Position numbers and translations under genes: made by a program
DNA from: Bilabrum cf. latius
Taxonomy: Eukaryota > Bigyra: Bicosoecida > Bigyra > Bicosoecida
Reading direction: 5' to 3'
Length of the DNA stretch: 64,000 nucleotides
NCBI GenBank assembly: GCA_965178125.1
Contig: OZ237772.1
Span: 1 to 64,000 of the forward strand
In this document: piece after piece, positions 32,707 through 45,600 of the stretch
How the letters are laid out: each line of letters starts with the position of its first letter
How positions within the stretch are numbered: position 1 is the stretch's first letter
The notes under the pieces: model-generated
Told to the model about the DNA's origin: nothing
Seen by the model: only the letters and a program-made list of their open reading frames with translations
Database searches by the model: none

Positions 32707-33070
32707 TTAGTCTAGACTCTTCAGCATCTCGCGCAGCCTACCGGCCCACCCCCCAATAGCTTGATAGTGTCCTGCCGCATAATGCAACCCTACTAGGAGA
32801 CCATGCCCGTCGCCAAACATGTTCACTTTGCGTGCGCTTGAATTCCACACAATCACACCGCACGCAGCATATTTGGCCAGTGCCTGCACTTGAGCGGTGT
32901 CAGCCCACGTGCCGTTCAACTCATGCAGCTGGAAGAAGTGATCTAGATCTTGTGGCAAGACCATTGTACCATCCTGCAGCTGGATCTCGTCCTGCAGATT
33001 TAAATTTACTCAAGTACTGCTGGGGACCCACAACCGGATGGGAGGCGTCTGCACGCACTGCACAGTCTGC
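32707..33070 (-). pseudogene. OTU-like cysteine peptidase fragment
   Basis: A minus-strand frame ending in TAA (32707-32709) reads GTWADTAQVQALAKYAACGV, then GLHYAAGHYQAIG. The order W-x-D...L-A...V-I-V...H-Y resembles the C-terminal half of OTU domains, including the catalytic histidine of the H-Y pair. A possible upstream exon (VRADASHPVVGPQQYL) is present, but the N-terminal half with the catalytic cysteine is not recognised. Such domains occur in cellular proteins and in some transposons. Probably a remnant. Confidence 0.4.
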
Positions 33071-33280
33071 AGCGCAAGTGCAACTACACGAAATCGTGTT
33101 CCCCTGCAATATCAATAGCCACATAAACCACCAAAACTGCTTATTAATACAATTTTGTATCATCTAACAAGCCCACAGCTGCTGGAAAGGCCTCCAAAGT
33201 TTCTGAGGTGACCAACAAAAGTGAAGGTTTATAAGGCAAATTTTGGTCTGGGATACTGCTTATAGGCGCCTTATAAATTT

Positions 33281-33499
33281 CTAAGCCCTGCTCTGCGCGG
33301 CCTGGTACCCGCGGCGCAACGACATTGCCAGGCCGGGCCCGGCAGTATACGCGACGCCGTCCAGCTCGATCCCGCTGGACCGGATGAATTCTTTCAGCTT
33401 TGTAACCGCTACAGGGAGGTTCTTGTCGTGCATCGTTGCGGCTACTGCAGGCACGATTCCCCCAAAAGGTGCATGCTCGAGATGCTGCGATGCTCGGTA
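33281..33499 (-). pseudogene. TsaD/Kae1/Qri7-family fragment (tRNA t6A synthesis)
   Basis: A minus-strand frame reads HAPFGGIVPAVAATMHDKNL, a linker, then GIELDGVAYTAGPGLAMSL and GYQAAQSRA. This is the N-terminal pattern of TsaD/Kae1 proteins (H-x-x-x-G-G-V-V-P-x-x-A, then a conserved T-x-G-P-G-L). The frame continues a little further with TAG as Gln but soon loses similarity; the metal-binding and C-terminal parts are absent. It is therefore a fragment, perhaps carried by a duplication or mobile element. A functional copy must lie elsewhere. Confidence 0.55.
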
Positions 33500-34922
33500 T
33501 GACCACAGCGTCTACGACCTCGGCAGGGAAGTAAATGGAGGACTCGCACGCGGACCAGACGCTTTTATCTTATTTCTCGGGCTCCAAGGTTTTCCACGGA
33601 CAATGGCAGCGCAGCTGTCGTCACAAGATGCTTCAATAGCAGCCAACGAACATTACGTGCATGCTCCTTTGTCGCCATTGACACGCGCGTCCATGGCGTA
33701 ATAAGACGCATCAAAGCCGTTGAAGCAACGGCAACTCTCTTCATTTCGCCGGCACTGCGGGGTATGCTCGGTCCGGCTGCTTCCGTGATGCCCTCCTGCG
33801 AGCACTCGTAGCCTCAATATTTAGAAGTGCAGGCGCACATTGCATGCTCGCTGCGCCCGCATCGAATGCTCTTGACGCGCCAAAGAATTGTCCGCACTGA
33901 TGCTGCGTAGTACAGCAGTCGTGGCCCGCGGCTTGCGAATAATCATGATGGCCATACCAGGCAACACAACACAAATGCTACACAGTGTGGCGATGGTTTC
34001 CCACTACGCTATCATATTAGGGGGTGTTCTGACTGATGCTCCCCCGGGGGCCCTCGCGAGCCCGCGCGGGTCCGACCGGCTATCCCACAGGGGTGTGGTG
34101 GTCTGGCTTGCCTATTTGGATCGCCGAGGGAGGCCTACGAGTGCACTGCTATGGCATGCGGTCATGATGTGCGTTCTTGGTTGGTGTGGTGCGTGGGTGG
34201 GTATCTGCCGCAACTGCACTGAACACATGGATCGCCCATGTCTAGAGAGATGCTGAAGCCCCATGGTTCGTTGGTGAGGCCAGCAAGGTCTCTGAGATTG
34301 AGGTCGCGCGGTGGGCGCAGCACCCGCTCGAGGTGCAGGAGCAGATGCGACGTAGCGATGCGGAGGAGTGAGAGAGAGAGACAAAGAAAGCGGCTAGGGA
34401 TGCAGACCAGGAGCGGCGGCGACTCGGGGTGGGCGACGGATGGGAGGGGGGATGGTGAGGGTGGAGCAGAGAGAGAGGGCGAGGGATCGTGGGGGGGGGG
34501 GGGGGGGGGGGTGGGGGAGGGCGGAGCAGAGAGAGAAGGCGATAGATGGTCGGGGGGTCAAAGCAGGGAGGAGGGGGGGGGCGGCGGGTCACCAAGTGGG
34601 GAGGAAGTAGTGGAGGAGAAGATGAGTGGTGGGGTCATCGGGTTGATACGGCGGATAGAAAGGGGGAGGCATAGGCCGGGCAGGTGGGAGTTTGGGCATG
34701 TGGGGGACGAGTGACTCGGATCAGGGGGGATCGGATCACCCGACCACATGCAGATGTGGAAGTTGACAGGTCACAGTTAGACTCGAGTGGCAATCAAGCC
34801 GCGTGCTATTCGGGCGCTGAGGGGCAGAGCTCGCCAGTTTTTGCTTTATTAACCTCTTGCTCTAAGGGATAGGTACAGGCCTCGTATCTGCACCGACGTT
34901 GAATTCGTTCCCCAGATGTCAA
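33500..34922. other. Spacer with purine-rich low-complexity stretch and G-run
   Basis: No gene is supported. From about 34,360 to 34,740 the plus strand is strongly purine-rich (GGGGGAGG/GAGAGAGAG) and includes an unbroken run of about 20 G near 34,492-34,511. A short GC-rich palindromic segment lies near 34,040 (CCCCCGGGGG). Such sequence can form triplex or G-quadruplex structures and is error-prone in sequencing. Confidence 0.6.
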
Positions 34923-37900
34923 TCAGCGGTCATCAGAAGAGGTGGATCGAGCGCACGCCACACGCATCATCCTCTCCGAGACACGCACTTCACCCACCTG
35001 CAAGCCCCCACGGACAAGACCACCATCCTACAGGGCTTCACATGCCTTTCTCCGTGCCAAAACCCGTTCCTATGCGACGCCAAGCATCCAATCTACCACT
35101 GAGAGCGGGTCCGTTGCCCAGTTCAAGTACTGTCCCGCTTGGTAGGAGGCCAACCTCATCTTCAAGTAGACGTCCGGCGGAACCTGTCTCAAGATGCACT
35201 CTAGCCTGCCAACAGAGTCTGGGGACGCCGGCAATCGAATCGTGAAAGCATCCCAGTTGATGAAATCGCTTCCCGGCAGCAGCTGATCCGAGCTCATCAC
35301 TACCACGGGCCGCCCAATCAAGGCCCCTTCCACCGGCCTGGGTGTCCATGAAGCCCAGCCCTGCGGCGCGATTAAGAACAGTGACCTTGCTGCCTCTTTC
35401 TTGTACGAATCGTGCGGTGACGCGGCAGTGATGTGCCCTGGTAGCCAGAACTACGGTGCGGGGGCATCCTTTTTGCTCACTCGCACGGCAGCGTCAGCCT
35501 GCCCTGGAGCGTGATCCAGCGCCTTGTACCACTGCAGGCACGACCGGCCCTAGTTCTCCTTGAACGAGTCCAAGCTGTCCGGCTTCTGGTCGTTGGCCTA
35601 ATCCCGTTTCTGGATCTACACAAACAGCGCGGCCTGCGAGGCATTCTAGCTGCTCGGTAGCGGTTTCCACGCTCGAACAAGCCCCGATCCACTGCTATTC
35701 TCGGGGGATCGCTTAGCCGAAACCTTACCTGTGTCCCAGACGAACTCATCGGGGCCGAATTTCCTCCTCATTGCCATGGAGCCGTAGACCGCGGCGAGAG
35801 CCATCCTGGTTCCATTGGAGTATCGCCTCGGCTTCTTGACTGTTCCTCCGAAGAGAGCCAGACGAATGCCCAAATGCTGCTTCGCTGCCTTGACCTCTAG
35901 GCTTCCAGTGTCTGACATGATTGCATCTGCAGTCACGCCGCCCCTCTTCAACGGATCGAACTTGCCCCCGTAGGGTTGCACGAGGTGCTAGGCAGAGTGG
36001 ATCAGTTGTGACCTTGGCGTTGACAAGTCCCTGAAAACTCCTTTAGCCGACACTGGGACAGGCTCGACCCCTGTCCTAAGCATCCATCGCTTGGTCATTC
36101 CTAGTTTGGCCACGGTTTGCGTCGTGGCTGCTGCCATGCTCGAAGTGTGGGGAAACCCCGCGTCGCTATCTCTATTCCAGTGCACGTACGGCGGCATGAC
36201 GAAGTCCCACGGGTCGTAGTACACGGTGGCCTTCGTTGCTACTTGGTGCTGCCTGTCCTTCTTCCACCAGTACGGCGCCTCCGGAGTACCCTTGAAGTCC
36301 GGCGCTAGCCCGCGGTGCTGCGCCAGTATCATGCCACCGAATCCAAGACCGGTAAGAGACTCGTTAAACACCCGCGGGCTTAAACTAAACAGCCGCGACC
36401 CTTGGTCGTGTGCGAAGACCATGAAATGATCGGCACCTCCGTGCCGCCTCCACTGAGGCGTGTCTCTGATGCGCTCCATCAGCGGCCCCAAGTACGTGTC
36501 CCCGACCAATCTCTGGCACTCGGTCATGACCGACCCTTGTTTCTGCAAGCAGTTGTGGAAGTGGCACTCCGTCGAATGCGGGACCACAAACAGTGTGGCC
36601 TCATCAGGGTCTGTTGTCAATGCAGGCTAGTGCAATACGGACGCTGCGAAGAGCAATTCGCTCTGGTACATGAATCGGTATCCACGCGCTTTGGGTGACG
36701 CCTAGACCATGGGTACGCACTGAGGATAGCCCTGCCTGGTGACCCACGGATGTTCGCACTTGCCCGCGCTCTTCCATGGGTTGCAATTGACCGCATCTCC
36801 CGAGCCGTACGCGGGGCCGAAAACAGGCACTCCCCCCACCTCCCCACTCGGCCATCCGTACACGTAAACCTTGGCCTTATCCATGAAAGACAGAGACGGT
36901 GGAGGTCGAAAGAGCGCAGCGGAGTCTTGCCGTGGGTACCGCAGCTTGTCCTGCTCGCACTCGCTGGTGACGCGCCCTAGCTCGCAATGCAGAGAATTGC
37001 GGGATGCCGCATCAGTAAGCACCTTTGACTGCCCTCCATTATCCCACGCATCGAGCTTCGCGGGGAGCCTATCCTGCTTGGTCGGGTCGCCGGGGCACAC
37101 GCTCGGCGGGGTGGGATCCTGGGATACTTTGACAGGGTCAATCTCTAACTTGCGAATGTCCGAGACGCCACCAGCTGCTGCAGCGGTCGACACGAAACCG
37201 GAACCGGTCACCAGCAAGGCGTCCATCTGTCCGAGGGCAAACCACTCTGCCACCATAATTCTCTCTTGCAACTCGAGATCGGCTGGCTCCCCTCTCGACT
37301 TGCCCACATGATACATCCCCTCCCACCTGCCAGAAACATTCAGCGTGCGAACAGCAGCGAGGTTGCGAGATTTCTCATCGATAACCAGGCGATTCACGGC
37401 TTCCTAGCCCCTTGCATGCGAATCAGCTGCCACAATCACTGCGGTCTCTTCGGCCGACCACCCGCGGTCCTCAACGATATGCATCACAGCTGCCGGCAGC
37501 CGCATCATTGCCGCACTTGCTACCGCAGGCTGTGTTCTCAAATCAAATTTGCTGCCTAGTCGCAGGTGCACTCCAATGTGCCGCTTGGTAATGAACAGCT
37601 CGGTTCTCGCACCTGCGCCTGGTTCAGCTAGTGATTCGGCTGGTGTCAAGGCCTCGTCCACAACGCGATGAACCAGCTCAGATACGGCATTTACAGGTCT
37701 GAAGAGCAATGCAGCCATAGACTACCATAGCTCCAAATGAAATCGGCAGCCACGCTCCTTCAAGCCAGTGAGCGCCTACCGGGCGAATAGCTCCCCCGCA
37801 GTTCGCTCCGGTGCTACGTCACTTTTCCCAGCCGCGGGCCAACTTATACTCGACGGCGGAATGCACAAACTGATTGGTATTTCCCAATGGAAGTTCCAGG

Positions 37901-38504
37901 TGACCCTGATATGTTGCTTACCCTTGACGATCTTGTCGTAGACGTCTCGAATCCAGTTGCACTTGCGGCCTTTTCTCGCACCAGTGTATCCGTTGATTTG
38001 GGCATCGAGCCAGTTGAAATCAGAAGTGACATCTTGGTTCTGCCACCGTTGCCGAACGTGATTCGGCGCTGTCCAGTTCAGTACAGGAGAGCTAGAAGCG
38101 CCAAGCAACGCCGGGCCAACGAACGACTCCAGGCGAGACGGCCAGGACTGCTCGATGTAAAATATCCTCCCCGTCATGGTACTGAGGAAGAAAGTTGACA
38201 TGATTCCTTTGATTCTGTCCCCAAAACCACTGCAAGGTCGCTCGCAAACCCAGGTCAAAGTGCTGGACGCCGGATTGTCTCTGGTGTCTCGATGAAGCCG
38301 CACGTAGTCCTCGAAGGGCCCACTGTACTCTGGTTTGGGTCCAGTTATAGATGATGATGCTTTGGGCGAGGCTACACGTGAGAGCTGTGAGCGCAAGCTA
38401 TCATTTGCCCGCCACACGATGGTAGCGAACACGGCCACTGAAACGAAAAGGGCGACCCCTGCCACCACGCGGACTCTAAAAATTCTATCCGCGGAGAATT
38501 TCAT
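34923..38504 (-). CDS. Fused glycosyltransferase: fucosyltransferase-like domain + exostosin (GT47) domain
   Basis: With TAG as Gln, one uninterrupted frame of 1,193 aa runs from ATG 38504 to TGA 34923-34925. It starts with a type II signal anchor (VVAGVALFVSVAVFATIVW). A GT-B fucosyltransferase-like domain follows: CERPCSGFGDRIKGIMSTFF, then GVHLRLGSKFD and LLVTGSGFVSTAAA. The second half is exostosin: KVYVYGWPSG, TTDPDEATLFVVPHSTECHF, SRLFSLSPRVF, and the nucleotide-sugar block IAPQGWASWTPRPVEGALIG with SDQLLPGSDFINWDAF. I count 13 in-frame TAG codons (e.g. 37776, 37722, 37404, 36702, 36627, 35988, 35646, 35070); homology continues across them. It likely acts in Golgi glycan or polysaccharide synthesis; donor and acceptor are unknown. 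The short basic C-terminal tail after 35,072 is not conserved. Confidence 0.85.
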
Positions 38505-39630
38505 GCTGCGTTATCAGTCAAGTGAACAGGCCTGTTTGCGCAAGAACCTGAGGGGTTCAGCGACCTGAAACCTCAGATATACTTCGCGCCAGTTGATCAT
38601 CACGGATCGTGGGCAGCGATACAACAGCACGTTACTCGTCCACGATACGGTGCCTGACGAAAGCGTCTGTTGCAGGGTGTTTTGGAACAGAAGGACTTGA
38701 GAGTTGTTCTGTGATAATAATACTGACTTTGTTCTTCTGTTTTTAGGTAAGAGTGGCACGAGTGGTCCGGCGTGCTCGGGGGGATCTGACAGATATTGCG
38801 TGCTCAGCTCGGATCAATGTTGCGTGCACTTGCAGGCGCTCTGGCTAGAATGCAGCGATCCGAAGATCTGTAACTGGAAGTGATGAGCAAATTGAGTTTG
38901 GCGGTCCAAGAACGGAAGTCTCCGTTGTACGCAGCACTACAGTAAGGCTTGTTTTGCTACGTTGACAATTTTTTTACATGCAAATATCAAAACCATCCGT
39001 GAGCATTGCGCAGACATGCGCAACGAGAGTATCAGTCAAACATGCCCAGCGGCCCGCTCGGCGTAATTTTGGCCCCGTAGCGAAAATCTAAGCCTTGCAA
39101 CATGTTTTTATTAAATAGAATATGTCTGTGTCTCAATATTTTGCTTGATGGTCGCGGCTTCACCTGGTCAATGCGGGCGCCACCGGCTGCCACCTCGCCG
39201 CGCCTTCCACCGGGAGCCAAAAGTGCCCAGAGAAGCAATCACGCACACTAAGCGATTTTATCACCTGTAATTCAGTGTCTGGGCTTCCACCGTGTTCCAG
39301 TTAATGCGGTGTTTGATACCAAACACCAAGAAGCCTTCGTGAGCAAGTGATCAAGGATCGCGAGTCCCGTGGTCCCGGCAGCAACTCGCATCGCAGCAGA
39401 TAATATTCGGCTACTTATTATATTCAACAACATTAACGATGGGTCGCAAACCACGGAACAGAATATTCATGCACCGAGGTCCCTGCACCCGCACGTTCCA
39501 CCTGTCCAAAGCACGGAAGAGATCCATGCCGGGAAATCCAAGCTGTGCGACTGTCCTTCCGCCGCCTGCTGCGGCACCAATATTAGCAATTGCAATAAAT
39601 ATATAACTACCCGTCCGTGCCGCACCATGG
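38505..39630. other. Spacer before satellite array 2
   Basis: This contains the upstream region of the fused glycosyltransferase gene and about 1 kb of unremarkable sequence. Small open frames on both strands lack motifs. No RNA gene or mobile-element end was recognised. Confidence 0.4.
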
Positions 39631-42600
39631 GCCCACTCGTCACTGCAGCCCCCGACACCACCATCAGCTCGCGACAGCCTCGGGGTCCTGGCCTCCCATG
39701 CCCGATGGGCCCACTCGTCAGTACAGCCCCCGACACCACCTTCAGCCCGCCCCTGCTCACGACAGCCTCGGGGTCCTGCCCTCCCATGCCCGATGGGCCC
39801 ACTCGTCAGTACAGCCCCCGACACCACCTTCAGCCCGCCCCTGCTCACGACAGCCTCGGGGTCCTGCCCTCCCATGCCCGATGGGCCCACTCGTCAGTAC
39901 AGCCCCCGACACCACCTTCAGCCCGCCCCTGCTCACGACAGCCTCGGGGTCCTGCCCTCCCATGCACGATGGGCCCACTCGTCACTGCAGCCCCCGACAC
40001 CACCTTCAGCCCGCCCCTGCTCACGACAGCCTCGGGGTCCTGCCCTCCCATGCCCGATGGGCCCACTCGTCACTGCAGCCCCCGGCACCACCTTCAGCCC
40101 GCCCCTGCTCACGACAGCCTCGGGGTCCTGCCCTCCCATGCCCGATGGGCCCACTCGTCACTGCAGCCCCCGACACCACCTTCAGCCCGCCCCTGCTCAC
40201 GACAGCCTCGGGGGCCTGGCCTCCCATGCCCGTTGGGCCCGATGGGCCCACTCGTCACTGCAGCCCCCGACACCACCTTCAGCCCGCCCCTGCTCACGAC
40301 AGCCTCGGGGTCCTGGCCTCCCATGCCCGATGGGCCCACTCGTCACTGCAGCCCCCGACACCACCTTCAGCCCGCCCCTGCTCACGACAGCCTTGGGGTC
40401 CTGCCCTCCCATGCCCGATGGGCCCACTCGTCAGTACAGCCCCCGACACCACCTTCAGCCCGCCCCTGCTCACGACAGCCTCGGGGTCCTGGCCTCCCAT
40501 GCCCGATGGGCCCACTCGTCACTGCAGCCCCCGACACCACCTTCAGCCCGCCCCTGCTCACGACAGCCTCGGGGTCCTGGCCTCCCATGCCCGATGGGCC
40601 CACTCGTCAGTACAGCCCCCGACACCACCTTCAGCCCGCCCCTGCTCACGACAGCCTCGGGGTCCTGCCCTCCCATGCCCGATGGGCCCACTCGTCACTG
40701 CAGCCCCCGACACCACCTTCAGCCCGCCCCTGCTCACGACAGCCTCGGGGTCCTGGCCTCCCATGCCCGATGGGCCCACTCGTCACTGCAGCCCCCGACA
40801 CCACCTTCAGCCCGCCCCTGCTCACGACAGCCTCGGGGTCCTGGCCTCCCATGCCCGATGGGCCCACTCGTCACTGCAGCCCCCGACACCACCTTCAGCC
40901 CGCCCCTGCTCACGACAGCCTCGGGGTCCTGGCCTCCCATGCCCGATGGGCCCACTCGTCAGTGCAGCCCCCGACACCACCTTCAGCCCGCCCCTGCTCA
41001 CGACAGCCTCGGGGTCCTGGCCTCCCATGCCCGATGGGCCCACTCGTCAGTACAGCCCCCGACACCACCTTCAGCCCGCCCCTGCTCACGACAGCCTCGG
41101 GGTCCTGCCCTCCCATGCCCGATGGGCCCACTCGTCACTGCAGCCCCCGACACCACCTTCAGCCCGCCCCTGCTCACGACAGCCTCGGGGTCCTGGCCTC
41201 CCATGCCCGATGGGCCCACTCGTCAGTACAGCCCCCGACACCACCTTCAGCCCGCCCCTGCTCACGACAGCCTCGGGGTCCTGCCCTCCCATGCCCGATG
41301 GGCCCACTCGTCACTGCAGCCCCCGACACCACCTTCAGCCCGCCCCTGCTCACGACAGCCTCGGGGTCCTGGCCTCCCATGCCCGATGGGCCCACTCGTC
41401 ACTGCAGCCCCCGACACCACCTTCAGCCCGCCCCTGCTCACGACAGCCTCGGGGTCCTGCCCTCCCATGCCCGATGGGCCCACTCGTCAGTACAGCCCCC
41501 GACACCACCTTCAGCCCGCCCCTGCTCACGACAGCCTCGGGGTCCTGCCCTCCCATGCCCGATGGGCCCACTCGTCAGTGCAGCCCCCGACACCACCTTC
41601 AGCCCGCCCCTGCTCACGACAGCCTCGGGGGCCTGGCCTCCCATGCCCGATGGGCCCACTCGTCACTGCAGCCCCCGACACCACCTTCAGCCCGCCCCTG
41701 CTCACGACAGCCTCGGGGTCCTGGCCTCCCATGCCCGATGGGCCCACTCGTCACTGCAGCCCCCGACACCACCTTCAGCCCGCCCCTGCTCACGACAGCC
41801 TCGGGGTCCTGGCCTCCCATGCCCGATGGGCCCACTCGTCACTGCAGCCCCCGACACCACCTTCAGCCCGCCCCTGCTCACGACAGCCTTGGGGTCCTGG
41901 CCTCCCATGCCCGATGGGCCCGATGGGCCCACTCGTCAGTGCAGCCTCCGACACCACCTTCAGCCCGCCCCTGCTCACGACAGCCTCGGGGTCCTGCCCT
42001 CCCATGCCCGATGGGCCCACTCGTCACTGCAGCCCCCGACACCACCTTCAGCCCGCCCCTGCTCACGACAGCCTCGGGGTCCTGCCCTCCCATGCCCGAT
42101 GGGCCCACTCGTCAGTACAGCCCCCGACACCACCTTCAGCCCGCCCCTGCTCACGACAGCCTCGGGGTCCTGCCCTCCCATGCCCGATGGGCCCACTCGT
42201 CACTACAGCCCCCGACACCACCTTCAGCCCGCCCCTGCTCTCGACAGCCTCGGGGTCCTGGCCTCCCATGCTCGTTGGGTCCGATGGGCCCACTCGTCAG
42301 TGCAGCCCCCGACACCACCTTCAGCCCGCCCCTGCTCACGACAGCCTCGGGGTCCTGGCCTCCCATGCCCGATGGGCCCGATGGGCCCACTCGTCACTGC
42401 AGCCCCCGACACCACCTTCAGCCCGCCCCTGCTCACGACAGCCTCGGGGTCCTGCCCTCCCATGCCCGATGGGCCCACTCGTCAGTACAGCCCCCGACAC
42501 CACCTTCAGCCCGCCCCTGCTCACGACAGCCTCGGGGTCCTGCCCTCCCATGCCCGATGGGCCCACTCGTCACTGCAGCCCCCGACACCACCATCAGCCC

Positions 42601-45600
42601 GCTCCTGCTCACGACAGCCTCGGGGTCCTGCCCTCCCGTGCCCGTTGGACCTAATGGGCCCACTTGTCAGTACAGCCCCCGACACCACCTTCAGCCCGCC
42701 CCTGCTCACGACAGCCTCGGGGTCCTGGCCTCCCATGCCCGATGGGCCCACTCGTCACTACAGCCCCCGACACCACCTTCAGCCCGCCCCTGCTCACGAC
42801 AGCCTCGGGGTCCTGCCCTCCCATGCCCGATGGGCCCACTCGTCACTGCAGCCCCCGACACCACCTTCAGCCCGCCCCTGCTCACGACAGCCTCGGGGTC
42901 CTGGCCTCCCATGCCCGATGGGCCCACTCGTCACTGCAGCCCCCGACACCACCTTCAGCCCGCCCCTGCTCACGACAGCCTCGGGGTCCTGCCCTCCCAT
43001 GCCCGATGGGCCCACTCGTCACTACAGCCCCCGACACCACCTTCAGCCCGCCCCTGCTCACGACAGCCTCGGGGTCCTGCCCTCCCATGCCCGATGGGCC
43101 CACTCGTCAGTACAGCCCCCGACACCACCTTCAGCCCGCCCCTGCTCACGACAGCCTCGGGGTCCTGGCCTCCCATGCCCGATGGGCCCACTCGTCAGTG
43201 CAGCCCCCGACACCACCTTCAGCCCGCCCCTGCTCACGACAGCCTCGGGGGCCTGGCCTCCCATGCCCGATGGGCCCACTCGTCACTGCAGCCCCCGACA
43301 CCACCTTCAGCCCGCCCCTGCTCACGACAGCCTCGGGGTCCTGGCCTCCCATGCCCGATGGGCCCACTCGTCACTGCAGCCCCCGACACCACCTTCAGCC
43401 CGCCCCTGCTCACGACAGCCTCGGGGTCCTGGCCTCCCATGCCCGATGGGCCCACTCGTCACTGCAGCCCCCGACACCACCTTCAGCCCGCCCCTGCTCA
43501 CGACAGCCTTGGGGTCCTGGCCTCCCATGCCCGATGGGCCCGATGGGCCCACTCGTCAGTGCAGCCTCCGACACCACCTTCAGCCCGCCCCTGCTCACGA
43601 CAGCCTCGGGGTCCTGGCCTCCCATGCCCGATGGGCCCACTCGTCACTGCAGCCCCCGACACCACCTTCAGCCCGCCCCTGCTCACGACAGCCTCGGGGT
43701 CCTGCCCTCCCATGCCCGATGGGCCCACTCGTCACTGCAGCCCCCGACACCACCTTCAGCCCGCCCCTGCTCACGACAGCCTCGGGGTCCTGCCCTCCCA
43801 TGCCCGATGGGCCCACTCGTCACTGCAGCCCCCGACACCACCTTCAGCCCGCCCCTGCTCACGACAGCCTCGGGGTCCTGCCCTCCCATGCCCGATGGGC
43901 CCACTCGTCACTACAGCCCCCGACACCACCTTCAGCCCGCCCCTGCTCTCGACAGCCTCGGGGTCCTGGCCTCCCATGCTCGTTGGGTCCGATGGGCCCA
44001 CTCGTCAGTGCAGCCCCCGACACCACCTTCAGCCCGCCCCTGCTCACGACAGCCTCGGGGTCCTGGCCTCCCATGCCCGATGGGCCCGATGGGCCCACTC
44101 GTCACTGCAGCCCCCGACACCACCTTCAGCCCGCCCCTGCTCACGACAGCCTCGGGGTCCTGCCCTCCCATGCCCGATGGGCCCACTCGTCACTGCAGCC
44201 CCCGGCACCACCTTCAGCCCGCCCCTGCTCACGACAGCCTCGGGGTCCTGCCCTCCCATGCCCGATGGGCCCACTCGTCACTGCAGCCCCCGACACCACC
44301 ATCAGCTCGCTCCTGCTCACGACAGCCTCGGGGTCCTGGCCTCCCGTGCCCGTTGGACCTAATGTGCCCACTTGTCAGTACAGCCCCCGACACCACCTTC
44401 AGCCCGCTCCTGCTCACAACAGCCTCGGGGTCCTGCCCTCCCGTGCCCGTTGGACCTAATGGGCCCACTTGTCAGTACAGCCCCCGACACCACCTTCAGC
44501 CCGCCCCTGCTCACGACAGCCTCGGGGTCCTGGCCTCCCATGCCCGATGGGCCCACTCGTCACTACAGCCCCCGACACCACCTTCAGCCCGCCCCTACTC
44601 ACGACAGCCTCAAGGTCCTGGCCTCCCGTGCCCGATGGACCTAATGGGCCCACTTGTCAGTACAGCCCCCGACACCACCTTCAGCCCGCCCCTGCTCACG
44701 ACAGCCTCGGGGTCCTGGCCTCCCATGCCCGATGGGCCCACTCGTCACTGCAGCCCCCGACACCACCTTCAGCCCGCCCCTGCTCACGACAGCCTCGGGG
44801 TCCTGCCCTCCCATGCCCGATGGGCCCACTCGTCACTGCAGCCCCCGACACCACCTTCAGCCCGCCCCTGCTCACGACAGCCTCGGGGTCCTGCCCTCCC
44901 ATGCCCGATGGGCCCACTCGTCAGTACAGCCCCCGACACCACCTTCAGCCCGCCCCTGCTCACGACAGCCTCGGGGTCCTGCCCTCCCATGCCCGATGGG
45001 CCCACTCGTCACTGCAGCCCCCGACACCACCTTCAGCCCGCCCCTGCTCACGACAGCCTCGGGGTCCTGCCCTCCCATGCCCGATGGGCCCACTCGTCAC
45101 TGCAGCCCCCGACACCACCTTCAGCCCGCCCCTGCTCACGACAGCCTCGGGGTCCTGGCCTCCCATGCCCGATGGGCCCACTCGTCACTGCAGCCCCCGA
45201 CACCACCTTCAGCCCGCCCCTGCTCACGACAGCCTCGGGGTCCTGGCCTCCCGTGCCCGATGGGCCCGATGGGCCCACTCGTCACTGCAGCCCCCGACAC
45301 CACCTTCAGCCCGCCCCTGCTCACGACAGCCTCGGGGTCCTGCCCTCCCGTGCCCGTTGGACCTAATGGGCCCACTTGTCAGTACAGCCCCCGACACCAC
45401 CTTCAGCCCGCCCCTGCTCACGACAGCCTCGGGGTCCTGGCCTCCCATGCCCGATGGGCCCACTCGTCACTGCAGCCCCCGACACCACCTTCAGCCCGCC
45501 CCTGCTCACGACAGCCTCGGGGTCCTGCCCTCCCGTGCCCGTTGGACCTAATGGGCCCACTTGTCAGTACAGCCCCCGACACCACCTTCAGCCCGCCCCT

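Noticed and set aside
33888-34256. Plus-strand ORF in the spacer after the TsaD fragment
   Set aside because: It has no recognisable motif, spans a palindromic GC-rich stretch and lacks a splice or stop context like the real genes.
1634-38504. Explaining the many in-frame TAGs as pseudogene decay
   Set aside because: Decay would give TAA, TGA and frameshifts as well. In the resolved genes only TAG occurs in frame, conserved residues and splice phases are intact, and housekeeping genes such as MCM7 and RRP9 are affected.
1634-38504. UAG read as leucine or another amino acid
   Set aside because: The best-conserved sites (MCM7 EQQT, ABCG HQPS) require Gln. Leu would break both motifs. Other TAG sites are in hydrophilic contexts next to CAG or CAA codons.
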